A stretch of 64,000 nt of DNA from Didymella arachidicola (Eukaryota; Ascomycota; Dothideomycetes; Pleosporales; Didymellaceae): the NCBI GenBank assembly GCA_016630955.3, contig CM049992.1:930001-994000 (forward strand), read 5' to 3'. The position numbers and the translations under genes are program-made. Positions 1 to 10,151 of this stretch are shown here, one piece after another. The notes under the pieces are model-generated. The model was not told the origin of the DNA. It did no database searches and was given only the letters and a program-made list of their open reading frames with translations. Position 1 is the first letter of the stretch. The number at the start of each line of letters is the position of its first letter.

Positions 1-1608
1 AGCTCGCCTCGCTGCCCTCAGGAATAAGCGGTGCATACACGGACCTCGCATATGAGCTGATGCCGCCCATGACAACGCCATGGATAACCGCAATGGGATA
101 AATCTCCCAGGCCTTCTGCAATCCAATGACACCGAGGCGCTGGAAGGCCGGGATAAAGCCCAAGAGACCGTAGAGCGGGATGATTTCCATGCCCGCTACG
201 CACAGCAATAGGACGGTTTTGGCTTGCAGGGAAAAGCGCGCTGCGACGCGGGGCCAGATGAATGCGCCGATGATGCCGGAACCGATCGATGTAATGGAGA
301 GCAGCGCGATGGCGATGGTGCTCATGTGCAGTTCTGTGCGCGCAAAGAGCACGGCGGTGCCGGAGATGGTTGCGACGGCGTCGGAGAGGAGAAACCAGCT
401 GATGAGGAAGAGGAGTGTTTGGCGCAGGCGGATGGCACGGCGGAGCGTGTTCCAGAACGAGCCGAGAGAGAAGGTCAGGTAGTAGAAGAAGCGCTTGAGC
501 TTCGTTGGTGGCTTGCCGTGGGAGTAGTCGCGAGTTGTTGGCAATGGTGTGCCAGGACGTGGCCGCAGCCAGAGGAGAGTCGGTATGGTGAAGACGGCCC
601 ACCATAGGCCTACGACGAAGAGGATGACGCGCATGGATATGGTTGGGTGGGCCTTGCCGAAGTCGGTCTTGCTGAATCCAAAGAGAATGCCAATGGCGAT
701 AATTTGGACGAAGACGGCCGCAATGTACCCGTAGCCGACGCCTTTGCTGGATATGACCGCAGATCGTTTAAGATCTTTGGCAAGCTTCTCTGGGTTGGCA
801 CGGCGCACACCACTGTCGCCATTCGGGTTGAAGCTTTCAAGTTCCTGATCGAGGGAGGTAGAAGACTCGGAGTTGAACAATTTTAGACCAGACTCGGTTG
901 GATGATTGGCAACTAGCAGTGGTAGGAAAGCATTCAGTAGAACGAAAGAGAAGCCCAGGCTGGTAACGCCGAGAATAACCAGGACTGGGGCAAGGTAGTA
1001 TATCGAAGGCGATATGAAGAGGAAAAGCATGCTGACAACCGATCCAGTGTAGGCACATATCATGAGCATCTTTTTACGGTATGGCCCTGCGTAGATTAAA
1101 CATCAGCGGTGATTAGTCCATGAATGCGAAAGACATACCGTGATCGGCAAAGGAGCTGAACAGCACTAGAACAATAGCCTGTACAAGGACAGCAGCCGAA
1201 AAGGTGTACAACGAGAAGCTACTTGTCGACAAGTCCTTGCCCAACAATCTTATCATGCACTGCCCTTTCTGACCATCTGTGGTCCCATTGTCGGCACGAA
1301 TCCGGACACTTCCGGTGTGCTCGACGCAAGGCTTCGACCTGTCAGAGAAGAAATGACCATTCTCTCTGGCGAGCTGCTCAAGAACTACTGGAAGGAATGC
1401 GCCTTTAAAAGTCAGCACGCGTGCTCATGTTGGGCTCGCCCGGAAACGCACCAACAGCGACCACCGCAAATACTTCGGCCGCAATGGGGTAAGCATACCA
1501 GCCATTTAGCTCTCTTGTGGTCGTCGGACTGGTGTCTTCGCCCTCGTAGCGCACTCTTGGCTGCGCTGCGACTCCTTCGTCGTCGTCATCCTGGTAAGAA
1601 TAGGACAT
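1..1608 (-). CDS. atg22: Atg22-type vacuolar amino-acid effluxer, C-terminus cut by window edge
   Basis: This is a vacuolar membrane permease of the Atg22 family (major facilitator fold). In yeast Atg22 exports amino acids released by autophagic breakdown. Three exons are visible: 1608..1452, 1402..1139 and 1086 down to the window edge. Their introns of 49 and 52 nt begin GTGCGT and GTATGT. About 500 residues are present. They run from an acidic tail (DDDDE) through GWYAYPIAAEVFAVVAVG, a conserved block (FLPVVLEQLAREN), membrane segments (FSLYTFSAAVLVQAIVLVLF), the loop ADHGPYRKKM and further hydrophobic helices to GGISSYARS. The frame stays open at base 1, so roughly the last 100 residues lie outside. 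The ATG at 1608 is the first in frame before the conserved domain. The gene is divergent from the SET/MYND gene across about 560 bp. Confidence 0.93.
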
Positions 1609-2171
1609 GTTGAGGTATGTTCACGACATCAAGCAGAGATCGAAGATGACATCGTTGGAGGTGTTAGGGCCGTGGTCATCCGGGAGTGGGTCCTGGTTTC
1701 CCAGTGTGAGGCTGAACTAGGCAGGTTTCGGTTGGTGTGGTGAAGCGCGATCGGTAATCATCGAGCCTCACCCAGCATCTTACTTACCGGCTCTAGCAGG
1801 GATAGTCGCAGCCCTCATATTCTGCGGAGACCAAAACGTGCTGCCTCGACGGAGAAGGCTCCGTGGCGATACAGGTCCGTTTGCCGGCATTAGAAGGCCT
1901 TACTCAAATGCACACGTCGGACAACGGTCGGCGGCCAGTTCTCTCAAACCAACATCTTGAACCAATGAGACACAGCACGCTTTCGTCGTCAAGTCGTCCG
2001 TAAGATGTTTGCAGTACAAACGGCAACATTAAGCAAATGAAGCACCATCTCTCCGAGACTGCTTCGAAACTTACTTTCTCACTATGACGTCACGCATCGC
2101 GGGGGTCTGGGGACGGTGCTGATTAAGAATTCTTCACATGTTGTTATGAAAAGGATGAAATTGATGACAGT
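1609..2171. other. Divergent intergenic region (atg22 / SET-MYND gene)
   Basis: No gene is seen. The interval holds the two divergent promoters and contains one perfect cAMP-response-element palindrome at 2085..2092, listed separately. Confidence 0.6.
2085..2092. promoter_or_regulatory. CRE-like palindrome TGACGTCA
   Basis: A perfect 8-bp TGACGTCA lies 80 bp upstream of the SET/MYND start codon. It is the consensus of bZIP factors of the ATF/CREB family. The motif is seen directly; its use as a binding site is inference. Confidence 0.35.
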
Positions 2172-3674
2172 ATGGACTACTGGAACCCTTCGCTTTACCG
2201 CACACACGACGTGCAAACTCCTTCGCCAGCACCAGAGGCGGTCACCCGATTGATCGAGGCCGTAAGCTCATGCAGCACGCGCCTCCAAGCCGACCCTTAC
2301 AATGTCGAACTCTGGACAGAGCGTGCGGAGTGCTACCTGCGACTGAATTACCCAGAGCTCGCAGTGGGTGACGCATATCGGGCAAAGTTACTCTTTGAGC
2401 GCGCAGATGCAGCCATAGAAGACCACACGGAAACCAGCAAGAGCTTGGAAAGACCTGCTATTCCAGACGAACAGACCCGCATCCATGCGTACGTAATCTT
2501 GGGCCAGGCACTCTATGACTGCCATTGTCATTGGGAGTGCTTCGAGTTCTGGCTCGAATTGACACAGGCCAAACACTTCCCTCAACTATCCCGCCTTGCA
2601 TTCACGAAAGCAAATGCTTTGAAGCAGCTCCTCGCCCAGAAGAAGCAGGCTGCTACACCTTATGGCGGTACAGCACAACAGCAGCGTGACAGAGTACGCG
2701 ATGGAAGTGTTATCACTGTGCACTATCCGTGGATGGCAGAGCGCCACCTCAGCAGAACCCAAGAGGTAGTCGGGGGGGTGAACGAGGAACTCCAACACAA
2801 TATCCAGCCTCCAGCGCTCCGGCTGAGCATCAGCACTCTCTCGTCCACCCCAGACATGCTAGGCATGTTCGCCACCCGGGACATAAAGAAGGGCGAATGC
2901 ATACTGATCGACCGCACCTGCACCGCCGCCGTCAGTCGCCCACCCTTAATACCTCATTGCGAGACCTGCTACGACTCGCCGCTCACAGCACCACACACCA
3001 CCCCGTGCTGCACAGCAATCTTCTGCACCCCAGCATGCCGCGCCCTCGCTCTCCAAACCTACCACCGCACGCTCTGTGGACAGGACTTCTCGTGGCTACT
3101 CGCTCCCGCATCGACCTTACTTGAAAACGCAAGCCCCATGCGTCCGCTACTGCTCCTCCGCTTCCTCTGTCTCTGCGTAGCCTCTGGCCCATCACTACAC
3201 CCTCTGGACCACCCACTGATCGCGCGCCTCACGCCGCTCGCCAACCGCGGACACCTCGACGCCTTCACCCTCTCCGAGTCCGTTGCCACACCCCTCCGCA
3301 TCCTGACACAGCTGGGCATCGACGTCTTCGCCGACGCGCGCTTCTCTACCACGACGCTGCATACGTTGTGGACGCGCCTCGCGAACAATAAAGCCGGGAG
3401 TTACGATCCGGCGCTGGGATTCGTCGATGCGGTGACCCCGTTTTTGCCGCTGTTTAATCATAGCTGTGCGCCGAGTGTTGAGTATAAGAAAGAAGCGGGG
3501 ACGACGAAGGTGAGGTTCTTTGCGTTGAGGGATGTTGGGAGGGGAGAGGAGGTGTTTGATAGCTACCAGGATGTGGAGGGTTTGGGGAGGGAGGAGAGAG
3601 TGAGAGCGATGTGGCCGTGGTTTGAGCAGGCGTGTTTGTGCAAGAGGTGTGAGAGGGAGGCGGCGGCGGTGTGA
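2172..3674 (+). CDS. SET and MYND domain protein (SMYD-like putative lysine methyltransferase)
   Basis: This is an intronless 500-residue protein of the SMYD-like class, in which a SET methyltransferase domain is split by a zinc finger. Residues 20-160 look helical/TPR-like (DPYNVELWTERAECYLRL). SET-N lies near 215-250 (MLGMFATRDIKKGECILIDR). A MYND-like cysteine cluster follows (C263, C266, C279, C280, C285, C289, H298, C302). The catalytic SET-C motif NHSCAPSVEY is at 429-438 and the aromatic DSYQ at 463-466. A post-SET motif (CLCKRC, 488-493) would bind zinc. The cofactor would be S-adenosylmethionine; the substrate cannot be told. The MYND spacing is irregular, so 'SET domain protein with MYND-like finger' is the safer name. 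Confidence 0.9.
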   Translation: MDYWNPSLYRTHDVQTPSPAPEAVTRLIEAVSSCSTRLQADPYNVELWTERAECYLRLNYPELAVGDAYRAKLLFERADAAIEDHTETSKSLERPAIPDEQTRIHAYVILGQALYDCHCHWECFEFWLELTQAKHFPQLSRLAFTKANALKQLLAQKKQAATPYGGTAQQQRDRVRDGSVITVHYPWMAERHLSRTQEVVGGVNEELQHNIQPPALRLSISTLSSTPDMLGMFATRDIKKGECILIDRTCTAAVSRPPLIPHCETCYDSPLTAPHTTPCCTAIFCTPACRALALQTYHRTLCGQDFSWLLAPASTLLENASPMRPLLLLRFLCLCVASGPSLHPLDHPLIARLTPLANRGHLDAFTLSESVATPLRILTQLGIDVFADARFSTTTLHTLWTRLANNKAGSYDPALGFVDAVTPFLPLFNHSCAPSVEYKKEAGTTKVRFFALRDVGRGEEVFDSYQDVEGLGREERVRAMWPWFEQACLCKRCEREAAAV

Positions 3675-3807
3675 AGGTACGAATAGTAGTTGTATTGCAG
3701 TGTTGCATCGATACGATGCTTTCGTTCGCATATAGCCCATGGCGCCGACGATGCTTCGTTCCAAACGCGCCGCCGAATGCATAGAAACAGATTCTTCACT
3801 GGGCTGC

Positions 3808-5034
3808 TCATGCCCGCTCGTCGATCCTGGGTCTCTTGCCATCCCTCTCTCGTTCATCTCCAAACCTCTTCCTCTCCCCCAGCGGCTTCGCATTCGCACC
3901 ACTCGGCCCCTCATCCCTGCCCCCTCTATACCCATCACTTCTGAACCGCTCATCCAGCCCATACTCCTCCTTGCTCCTGCGCGGCCTGTCATCGCCATAA
4001 TCGCCCCATCGCCCCGTGTCCTCGCTGCGCATATCCTTGTACCGCGTCCCGCCCTTCTTTCCCAGCTTGGTCATGTCGCGAATCTGCATGTACTCAGGGA
4101 GCAGCTCGCGGTTAGTCTGGTCCTCGAAGCGGGCGCCCATGAGATTTCTTTTATCGAGGCCGAGGTCTTTGAGCTCGTCGGTGAAGAAGGCGCCTTTGTG
4201 GAAGTATTTTTGCATGAATTGGGCTTGGCCTCTTTCCCCTCTTTCTTCATTCTGCTTCTCGATGTGTGCGCTGTCTTCGGCTTCGCGCTCTTCTTTGCTG
4301 AGGTTTTGCCGCCTTTCGATTTCCGCGCGCTCGGCTTCCGCTTCTTCGATTGCAAGTCGCTCCCGCTTTATGCGCCGCAGCTCCCTGAGTTTCCACGCGA
4401 GAAACTCGGCGTCCGGATCCAGACCGTCTGTGTCGTCGATGGCGTTGATGTCCGCGTCCTCGACATCATCGTCCCAGTCGCGTTTCGCCGCCGCACGCTC
4501 GGCGATGCGCGCCTCGACTTGCTCTTGGACGAGTTGCTTGGTTTGCTCCTGCCGCCGTGCCTCTTCCTCGGCGGCGATCTGCTCTTGTGTCTTTGCTGGT
4601 GTGGATGAGGCGGTGCGCGCGCCCTTTTTTATGAAGACGGGGCGCAGCAGTTTGCGTGGTGCTTCATCTTCGCTTGATTCCTCTTCCTCCGAGCTGCTTT
4701 CTTCTTCACTTGAACTCTCTTCGCTACCGCTGCCTGATCCACTGCCCTCGCCTTTGTCGTCCTCTTCTTCGCTCTCTGTCTCGAACTCGTCCTCGTTGAT
4801 CTCTGGTTTTGATCGCGCGGCAAGTTTCGATTTGAGCGCCGATTTGGGGAAGGACTTTGCTATAGGCGCGGGTTTGGGTTTTGCGAAGGGCTTTGGCTTG
4901 GATTGTTGCTCTTCTTCTGATTCAGACTCGTCTGAGCTTGACGGCTCTTCTTTGGGTGCGGCGCCCGGTTTCCCGGCGAATTGTCGCGTGCGAACAGGTT
5001 GCGCGGTGAGCTTCTTGGATTTGGGCGGCGGCAT
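3808..5034 (-). CDS. MFAP1 family pre-mRNA splicing factor
   Basis: This is a homologue of MFAP1 (Spp381-related), a nuclear component of the spliceosomal B complex associated with the U4/U6.U5 tri-snRNP. The start at 5034 (MPPPKSKKLTAQPVRTRQF) was chosen over an ATG 46 codons upstream, because the upstream extension is low-complexity and the family begins with a short basic segment. The 408 residues have an acidic Ser/Glu-rich first half with long E/S runs and a charged coiled-coil middle. The conserved C-terminal MFAP1 core contains QKYFHKGAFFTDE, LPEYMQIRDMTKLGKKGGT and RYKDMRSEDTGRWG. The tail is Arg/Gly-rich and ends RPRIDERA. The gene converges with the SET/MYND gene, leaving 133 bp between stops. 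Confidence 0.93.
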   Translation of the reverse strand: MPPPKSKKLTAQPVRTRQFAGKPGAAPKEEPSSSDESESEEEQQSKPKPFAKPKPAPIAKSFPKSALKSKLAARSKPEINEDEFETESEEEDDKGEGSGSGSGSEESSSEEESSSEEEESSEDEAPRKLLRPVFIKKGARTASSTPAKTQEQIAAEEEARRQEQTKQLVQEQVEARIAERAAAKRDWDDDVEDADINAIDDTDGLDPDAEFLAWKLRELRRIKRERLAIEEAEAERAEIERRQNLSKEEREAEDSAHIEKQNEERGERGQAQFMQKYFHKGAFFTDELKDLGLDKRNLMGARFEDQTNRELLPEYMQIRDMTKLGKKGGTRYKDMRSEDTGRWGDYGDDRPRRSKEEYGLDERFRSDGYRGGRDEGPSGANAKPLGERKRFGDERERDGKRPRIDERA

Positions 5035-5742
5035 TGTGTATGTGTAAGGTTTTGTGGGGTTTGAAGTGTGTTGCGCGTGGGAGCTTTCCAAAAAGTTATG
5101 ATGCGCGGGCGCGCTGCTGCCGCGGCTGATCGTTGCGCCTTGGCTGCATAGGGCTGAACTACACCACCTCACTTTGACCCACTCTCACTATTGCGGCAAA
5201 CATGACATGGTTCTTATCGAATGTGCTTTCTGTAACAGCTTACAATTAATCCTAACATTATGGAGAATTGGGCTTCTCCAGATATCGTTTCTGCCTCTTC
5301 ACGGCTATCACACAGTATGGGATATTCGGACTGTCCCTCCACGGTTGCCGGCCTCATGCCATGGTGGGACTCAAACCGAGATCAGCTCTGGTTGGAGATT
5401 ACTGTGGTTCTGAAAAGCTCGAATCGTGACTGGAATTTTGTGGCTTCCTCAAAAGCATCTTTCCTTATTACCAGACCTCCGGGCAAGGTCTCTCTATCTG
5501 AACATGGACCGGCGTACGCTTGCATAAGTTTTGAGCAGTGACAGGCTGTATCTGTAAGTTTTACGCGGTAAGCAAGTGGATAGTCAAGTTGGGCGATATG
5601 AGTGGAGCGGCCTCGTAACTACACATCGAAGAATGCTGAGTCCTTTCAAGCCACTAATATTGATACAACCTCATAATCCGAGATATCCAGTATCATCCTT
5701 GACAATGCATTTGGTGTAAACGAAATTCCATCATCTGTTGGA
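5035..5742. other. Intergenic, about 700 bp
   Basis: This interval lies between the MFAP1 start and the stop of the first 2EXR-like gene. I see no coding frame with recognisable sequence and no RNA gene. The first 150 bp are presumably the MFAP1 promoter and leader. Confidence 0.5.
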
Positions 5743-6664
5743 TCATCTCCTTTCTGTCTTCAGTAAAACCCTACGCAAAAGCATTGCGCGGACCCCCTTC
5801 AACATCTCACGAATCTCACCACCCAGCGCAATATCCGCAGATGCTGTGCGGTCCACGGCATACTTCCATCGATAATTTTCGAACCGGACAGACGTCAATT
5901 CCGGTCTAAGCCTGAGCTGCTGGAAGCCCCGAATAGTCAACCTCAACTTCGACTTCCTCCACGTCGCCTCATTGCCGATCAGACGGAGCTCCCGAAGCTG
6001 CTCCTCCGGTCCGCCTTTGTAGTGGGTAATGATCCATTCGAACCCTCTCAAGCTCTCGAACGGGCGCAGCGTGAGCACGTTTAGAGTTGCGCCCCAGATG
6101 GCCCAGAAGATGGTCAGTTCCCACCCCACGCCGCATGAGATACGCAGCCGAGTGACACGTGCGATGGTTGCCTGTTTGTCGTACGAAGTGGCGAAGTTCT
6201 GGAACGTATCGGCGGACTCGAAGTCGAAGACTGCTGAGGAGAAGAAGACCGAGGTGGTCTCTGCCCAGAATTGCTTGCTGACTGTCTTTGGCATATGGGA
6301 TTGGTTTGGGTGTTGCTCAGTTTTGCGGTAGCGGTCGTAGATGTTGTACTTTGGGATACGTTCGCCGGTTCTGGTACGTGTGGTGTGATGGCGAACCACG
6401 ACATCTTTGTCACCGTAGACTAGGTCCCAGATCGCGTTGCGGAGCTCGGAAGGCAGTTGGAGAAGCAGAGACGATTCTGTACTTTGTGTCGTGCTAGTTT
6501 TTTTTAGTAAATTGTTCAGTTGTCTGGGATGAGCATGCTTACAATTGGAAAGCGTCCTCAATTCGCTTTGGTTTTGTATCTGATAGCTTTTGCCGTTTCC
6601 AGATACCAAAGAGATCATACGGAACGAAGCCGGAGGTCGCTGCGTTGCGTTTCGATGACGGCAT
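5743..6664 (-). CDS. 2EXR/DUF7730-like fungal protein (paralogue 1)
   Basis: This is a 290-residue protein of a family common in ascomycetes, recognised by a short F-box-like helix pair. Here the core is LLLQLPSELRNAIWDLVYG, followed by KTVSKQFWAETTSVFFSSAV. The biochemical role is unknown. Two exons give the best model: 6664..6543 and 6493..5743. The 49-nt intron starts GTAAGC and has a TACTAA branch just before TAG. Splicing joins MPSSKRNAATSG...EDAFQ directly to FTTQSTES. Reading without the intron gives a less convincing N-terminus. The gene lies in tandem with a second family member at 7645..8610 on the same strand. The family assignment rests on motif recognition only. Confidence 0.75.
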
Positions 6665-7644
6665 AGTCTTGGTACGCGATGTTTGGTTGTAATCATGGAC
6701 AGTGTCGAGTAGTGACCGTGGATAGTGGTCCTTTATGAGGACAAGTCTCGAATTTGGTGAAAGGGAGAGGAAGAAGGTCAGCAGTCCAGAAAACGCAACA
6801 TACTCTTACTGTTTAATCTTTTCCATGTGATCTGTAGTCTTGCAGCTTTTCGCCGCGACGCTTTCTTTCGAGCATCCATGGGTGTTCATCTGAATTACAG
6901 CTATCTGCGCTGTCACTTCATCTGCGCTTCCCTTTGTTGAAAGTCTCCGTTCATGGATATCTCTTACCCAATTGTGCAATACTGCTATATGAAAAGACGA
7001 CTTATCAGTACCGAGGTCAGACCCATGCATGTGCCCTTCATTCGCACTCCTGATAGAAACCTGCGTCTTTCTCCGGCCATCTCCCGGCCTATCTGAAAGA
7101 CTTATGCTCGAAAAAAAAGCCACAAATCGTATCCTCCAACGCTTCCATGCTAGACGACAGGAGAAGTCGAATTCAACTACAACCAGGGATGTTGAAGGAA
7201 ATCAGTCTTGGCTTGATTTTAAATTACTGAATATGACGGATGATCTCTGCTACCTTCAGATTATTCCATACTGGAGCATTTGTGATATCTGTCGAATCCA
7301 TCATACGGTCTGGGTATTCCATGTCGAACATAATGTATCGAATGAAGGCTTCCAGAGACGGAAACATTCTAGACTGGTGAGATTCTCTGCTGGAAACCAG
7401 TACGGGTCAATGCTGTCGTCGTCGTTATAGAAAAGGCCCCAACGATTAGCCTTGTGTGCATGGAATCGGAACTTTCAAAGTGGAATGTGCATGTATGAAT
7501 GATGGGATGAAGACACTATGCTGTGCTTGGCTGATCGTTCCTCACTGAGCACTGGCTTTTTAACATGCGATGTTAGGATAGGTACAGCCCAGATAGACAA
7601 ACCAACATCCAACACACGTCGGTTAAGGAATCATCACTGAGCCT
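6665..7644. other. Intergenic, about 1 kb, with possible coding relic
   Basis: This interval separates the two 2EXR-like genes. On the minus strand, 7367..7224 encodes a 47-residue protein-like stretch (MFPSLEAFIRYIMFDMEYPD and on to HIQ-stop). An overlapping open stretch just upstream in another frame contains KANRWGLFYNDDDSIDPYWF. They may be remnants or exons of a decayed gene. Nothing else is seen. Confidence 0.3.
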
Positions 7645-8610
7645 CTATATACGCTTTATATCATACTCCTGCAACAGCCGTTCGTCCTCAGCCTCCCTAT
7701 CCGGGAACAAAAGACGCACATCCCGCCCCAGCAACACCGCCCTCAGACTAGCTGCCAATTCATCGCGCAAGCTTTCCTGAACCTTCTCATCCTTTTCCCG
7801 GCGTTTCGTAAAGACATCAGGATCGTCCTTCCACCTACGATCGTTAGGGTGATACTGTGGACCTCCCCCCTGACTCTTCCTATTCCTCTCAAACAAGTAG
7901 ACCCGCGAAAACTCAGGCCGTAACCGATGTTGCTGAAACGCGCGTAGAAAAACCAGAAACCAATTCCTCTGCTCGTCCCACGACGAGCCCTCCAACCTGC
8001 TGCCGCGGATAACCGTGCCGTGTAATTTGCCGTCAGTGTCGTGGTCCGAGGTCCACATTGTGCCGGAGTAGTTCTCGTTGTCTTCGACCGGATGGCCGAT
8101 TAGGAGGATGAGGCCGTTGATGCTTTCGAAGTTTTTGATCGTGCTGGTGCATCTTGCGGGGCTCCAGATGCGGTTGTGGTGCTTGATGCCGAAGCCGAGG
8201 CGGACGACTAGGTAGCGCATGCGTCGCACGCATTGTTGCTGGGACGAGGAGAGTATGTACATGTCGATGCTGGTGCCCACTTTGAATGTGGCGGATGCGT
8301 AGAAGATGTCGATTGTCTCGGCCCAGAACTGTTTGCTCACGATCGGCCAGAAAAAGGGTGTCCGGGTGCCGGTGCGGCTGGCCGCTGGACAGCATTTTGT
8401 CATCTTTGGAGCATTTATATATATCTCACCAGGAGCTTGGCAGAAGTAATATCTGAAGCCGTAGCGCCCTGAGTGCTTCATCTTCTGGTCTGCACATGTC
8501 GGTTCGGCGTGCAAGACTAGCGACCCGTATGCGTACTTTATGATCCGTTCTCGCACATTTCGAGGCAGCTGAAGCAGTGCCGACGACGACTTGCCTGTAT
8601 TATCAGCCAT
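7645..8610 (-). CDS. 2EXR/DUF7730-like fungal protein (paralogue 2)
   Basis: This is a single-exon, 321-residue member of the same family as the gene at 5743..6664. It shares the order of landmarks: ALLQLPRNVRERIIKYAYGS near the N-terminus, then PIVSKQFWAETIDIFYASAT, then AFQQHRLRPEFSRVYLFERN near the C-terminus (paralogue 1 has GFQQLRLRPELTSVRFENY). The start at 8610 (MADNTGKSSS) was preferred over an in-frame ATG 43 codons upstream because it sits close to the conserved helix. The C-terminus is rich in charged residues. Function is unknown. The tandem arrangement and shared order point to duplication followed by strong divergence. Confidence 0.75.
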   Translation of the reverse strand: MADNTGKSSSALLQLPRNVRERIIKYAYGSLVLHAEPTCADQKMKHSGRYGFRYYFCQAPGEIYINAPKMTKCCPAASRTGTRTPFFWPIVSKQFWAETIDIFYASATFKVGTSIDMYILSSSQQQCVRRMRYLVVRLGFGIKHHNRIWSPARCTSTIKNFESINGLILLIGHPVEDNENYSGTMWTSDHDTDGKLHGTVIRGSRLEGSSWDEQRNWFLVFLRAFQQHRLRPEFSRVYLFERNRKSQGGGPQYHPNDRRWKDDPDVFTKRREKDEKVQESLRDELAASLRAVLLGRDVRLLFPDREAEDERLLQEYDIKRI

Positions 8611-9105
8611 GGTTGGTCTGAAGAGTACGACTTGACGATACTTGGAAGTCTTAGTCCCGTTCACGTTACCATGTTGCAGCCTAATAGGCGATGTACATGT
8701 GGACGCCTGAGCCGAGACTACACGCGATCTACAAGTCATTCTTATTTGAACAGCAGCAGAGTCTGGGGACGCTGTGCGTCAATGTTGCATGCATCGTGTT
8801 CACCGAGTTGCCATTTGGAATATCATTAGTGAATCTCGAGTCGGTGGCGGTCGCCGACGTCAGCTGATTGGGCCACCGAGCACATCGTTTTCGCACAGCA
8901 TATGCAGAAGGTGAAGTATTGAGGCATGTGTGAAGCCCAGAACGTCCACCAAGAGGGTGTAGAAATTACTGCGGTGAAAGACGGACGTTCGGCGCTGAGC
9001 CGACCTCTGATTGGCCAGATGCGCTAGTAGTGGACCGCAAGAAAGATGCGCCTACCAGCACACCTCTCCGCAACACCACGATCACAGCCCCAGCCTCCCA
9101 CCGCC
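8611..9105. other. Divergent intergenic region (2EXR-like / uL15m)
   Basis: This 495-bp interval should hold both promoters. No coding sequence or RNA gene is seen. Confidence 0.5.
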
Positions 9106-10151
9106 ATGCCGCCCCGGTTACAAATCCTGCGGCTCGCCCGCCCCATTCTCTCTGCCTCGCGGCCAACTGCCCAAATCGCACAACAGCAGCAGCGCAGCGC
9201 CTCGATCCTTTCCTCGCTCTCCGACAACAGCGGCGCCTACAACAAGCGCATCAAGCGCGGTCGTGGACCGGCCAGCGGCAAGGGAAAGACAGCCGGACGC
9301 GGTCAGAAGGGTCAGCATGCACACGGCAAGGTGCCTGCGGGCTTCGAGGGTGGCCAGACACCGCAATGGATCACGAACCCGGAGCGCGGACGCGGAAAGT
9401 ACAATCCGTTCAAGGTCGAGATGAGCCCAATCAACCTGGACCGCATACAGAGCTGGATTGACCAGGGGAGACTGGACCCGAGCAAGCCGATTACGATGAA
9501 GGAGTTGAACAAGAGCAGGTGTCTGCATGGCGTGAAGAGGCACGGCGTCAAGCTACTGGCCAAGGTAAGCCAACATCGCACACTCGGCTAGGAACAGAGG
9601 CTTTGCACAGGAAGACCTTAACACAAGCGCAGAACCCAGAGGCCCTCACAACGCCCATCAACATCATCGTATCCCGCGCCTCCGCAGAAGCAATCTCCCG
9701 CATCGAAGCCCTCGGCGGCAGCGTAACAACGCGCTTCTACAGCCCGACCTCCATCAAGCGCGTACTGCGCGGGGACTCGCACCCCGTCGTCTCGCTCGAC
9801 GCGTCCCCCTCGCTAATCTCCCTCGCCGCATCCTCAACCCCCTCGCTCATCCCCTCGCCGATCCTCAGCGCCCTCGCCGCCTCGACCGAACCCGCCCAGC
9901 GCAAGGAAGCCCTCGCCGCAGTCATGCGCCAGCTCAGCGCAAAGTACAAGTACAGGCTCCCCGACGCGACGGGGCGCAAGGATATCGAGTACTACCGCGA
10001 CCCTGCGCACCGCGGTTATCTGGCGTACACGTTGAAGGAGAATGAGAGCCCGAGTTTGTTCTTCAAGCCCCCGCGGGAGGCGAGGGATAAGAAGAAGCAG
10101 ACGGCGAAGAGGGATGCTGCGAAGGCGTCGGCTGAGAACAGGTTGTTTTAA
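9106..10151 (+). CDS. Mitochondrial large-subunit ribosomal protein uL15m
   Basis: This is the homologue of bacterial L15 (yeast Mrpl10), part of the mitochondrial 54S ribosomal subunit. Two exons, 9106..9564 and 9633..10151, are joined in phase 0 across a 68-nt intron (GTAAGC..GCAG), giving 325 residues. The N-terminus is a basic presequence (LQILRLARPILSASRPTAQI). The L15 signature follows as KRIKRGRGPASGKGKTAGRG, QKGQHAH and GFEGGQTPQWI. The second exon carries the L15 C-terminal fold (INIIVSRASAEAISRIEALG) plus a fungal extension ending AENRLF. The ATG at 9106 is in a good context (ccgccATGc). Another in-frame ATG lies 20 codons upstream, so the exact start is not certain. Confidence 0.93.

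Noticed and set aside
4016..5047. 343-codon plus-strand frame over MFAP1
   Set aside because: A serine-rich mirror of the acidic GAA/GAG codons of MFAP1 on the other strand.
5340..5420. Possible tRNA B-box-like sequence (GGTTTGAGTCCC on the minus strand)
   Set aside because: No matching A box, acceptor stem or T-arm pairing found around it.
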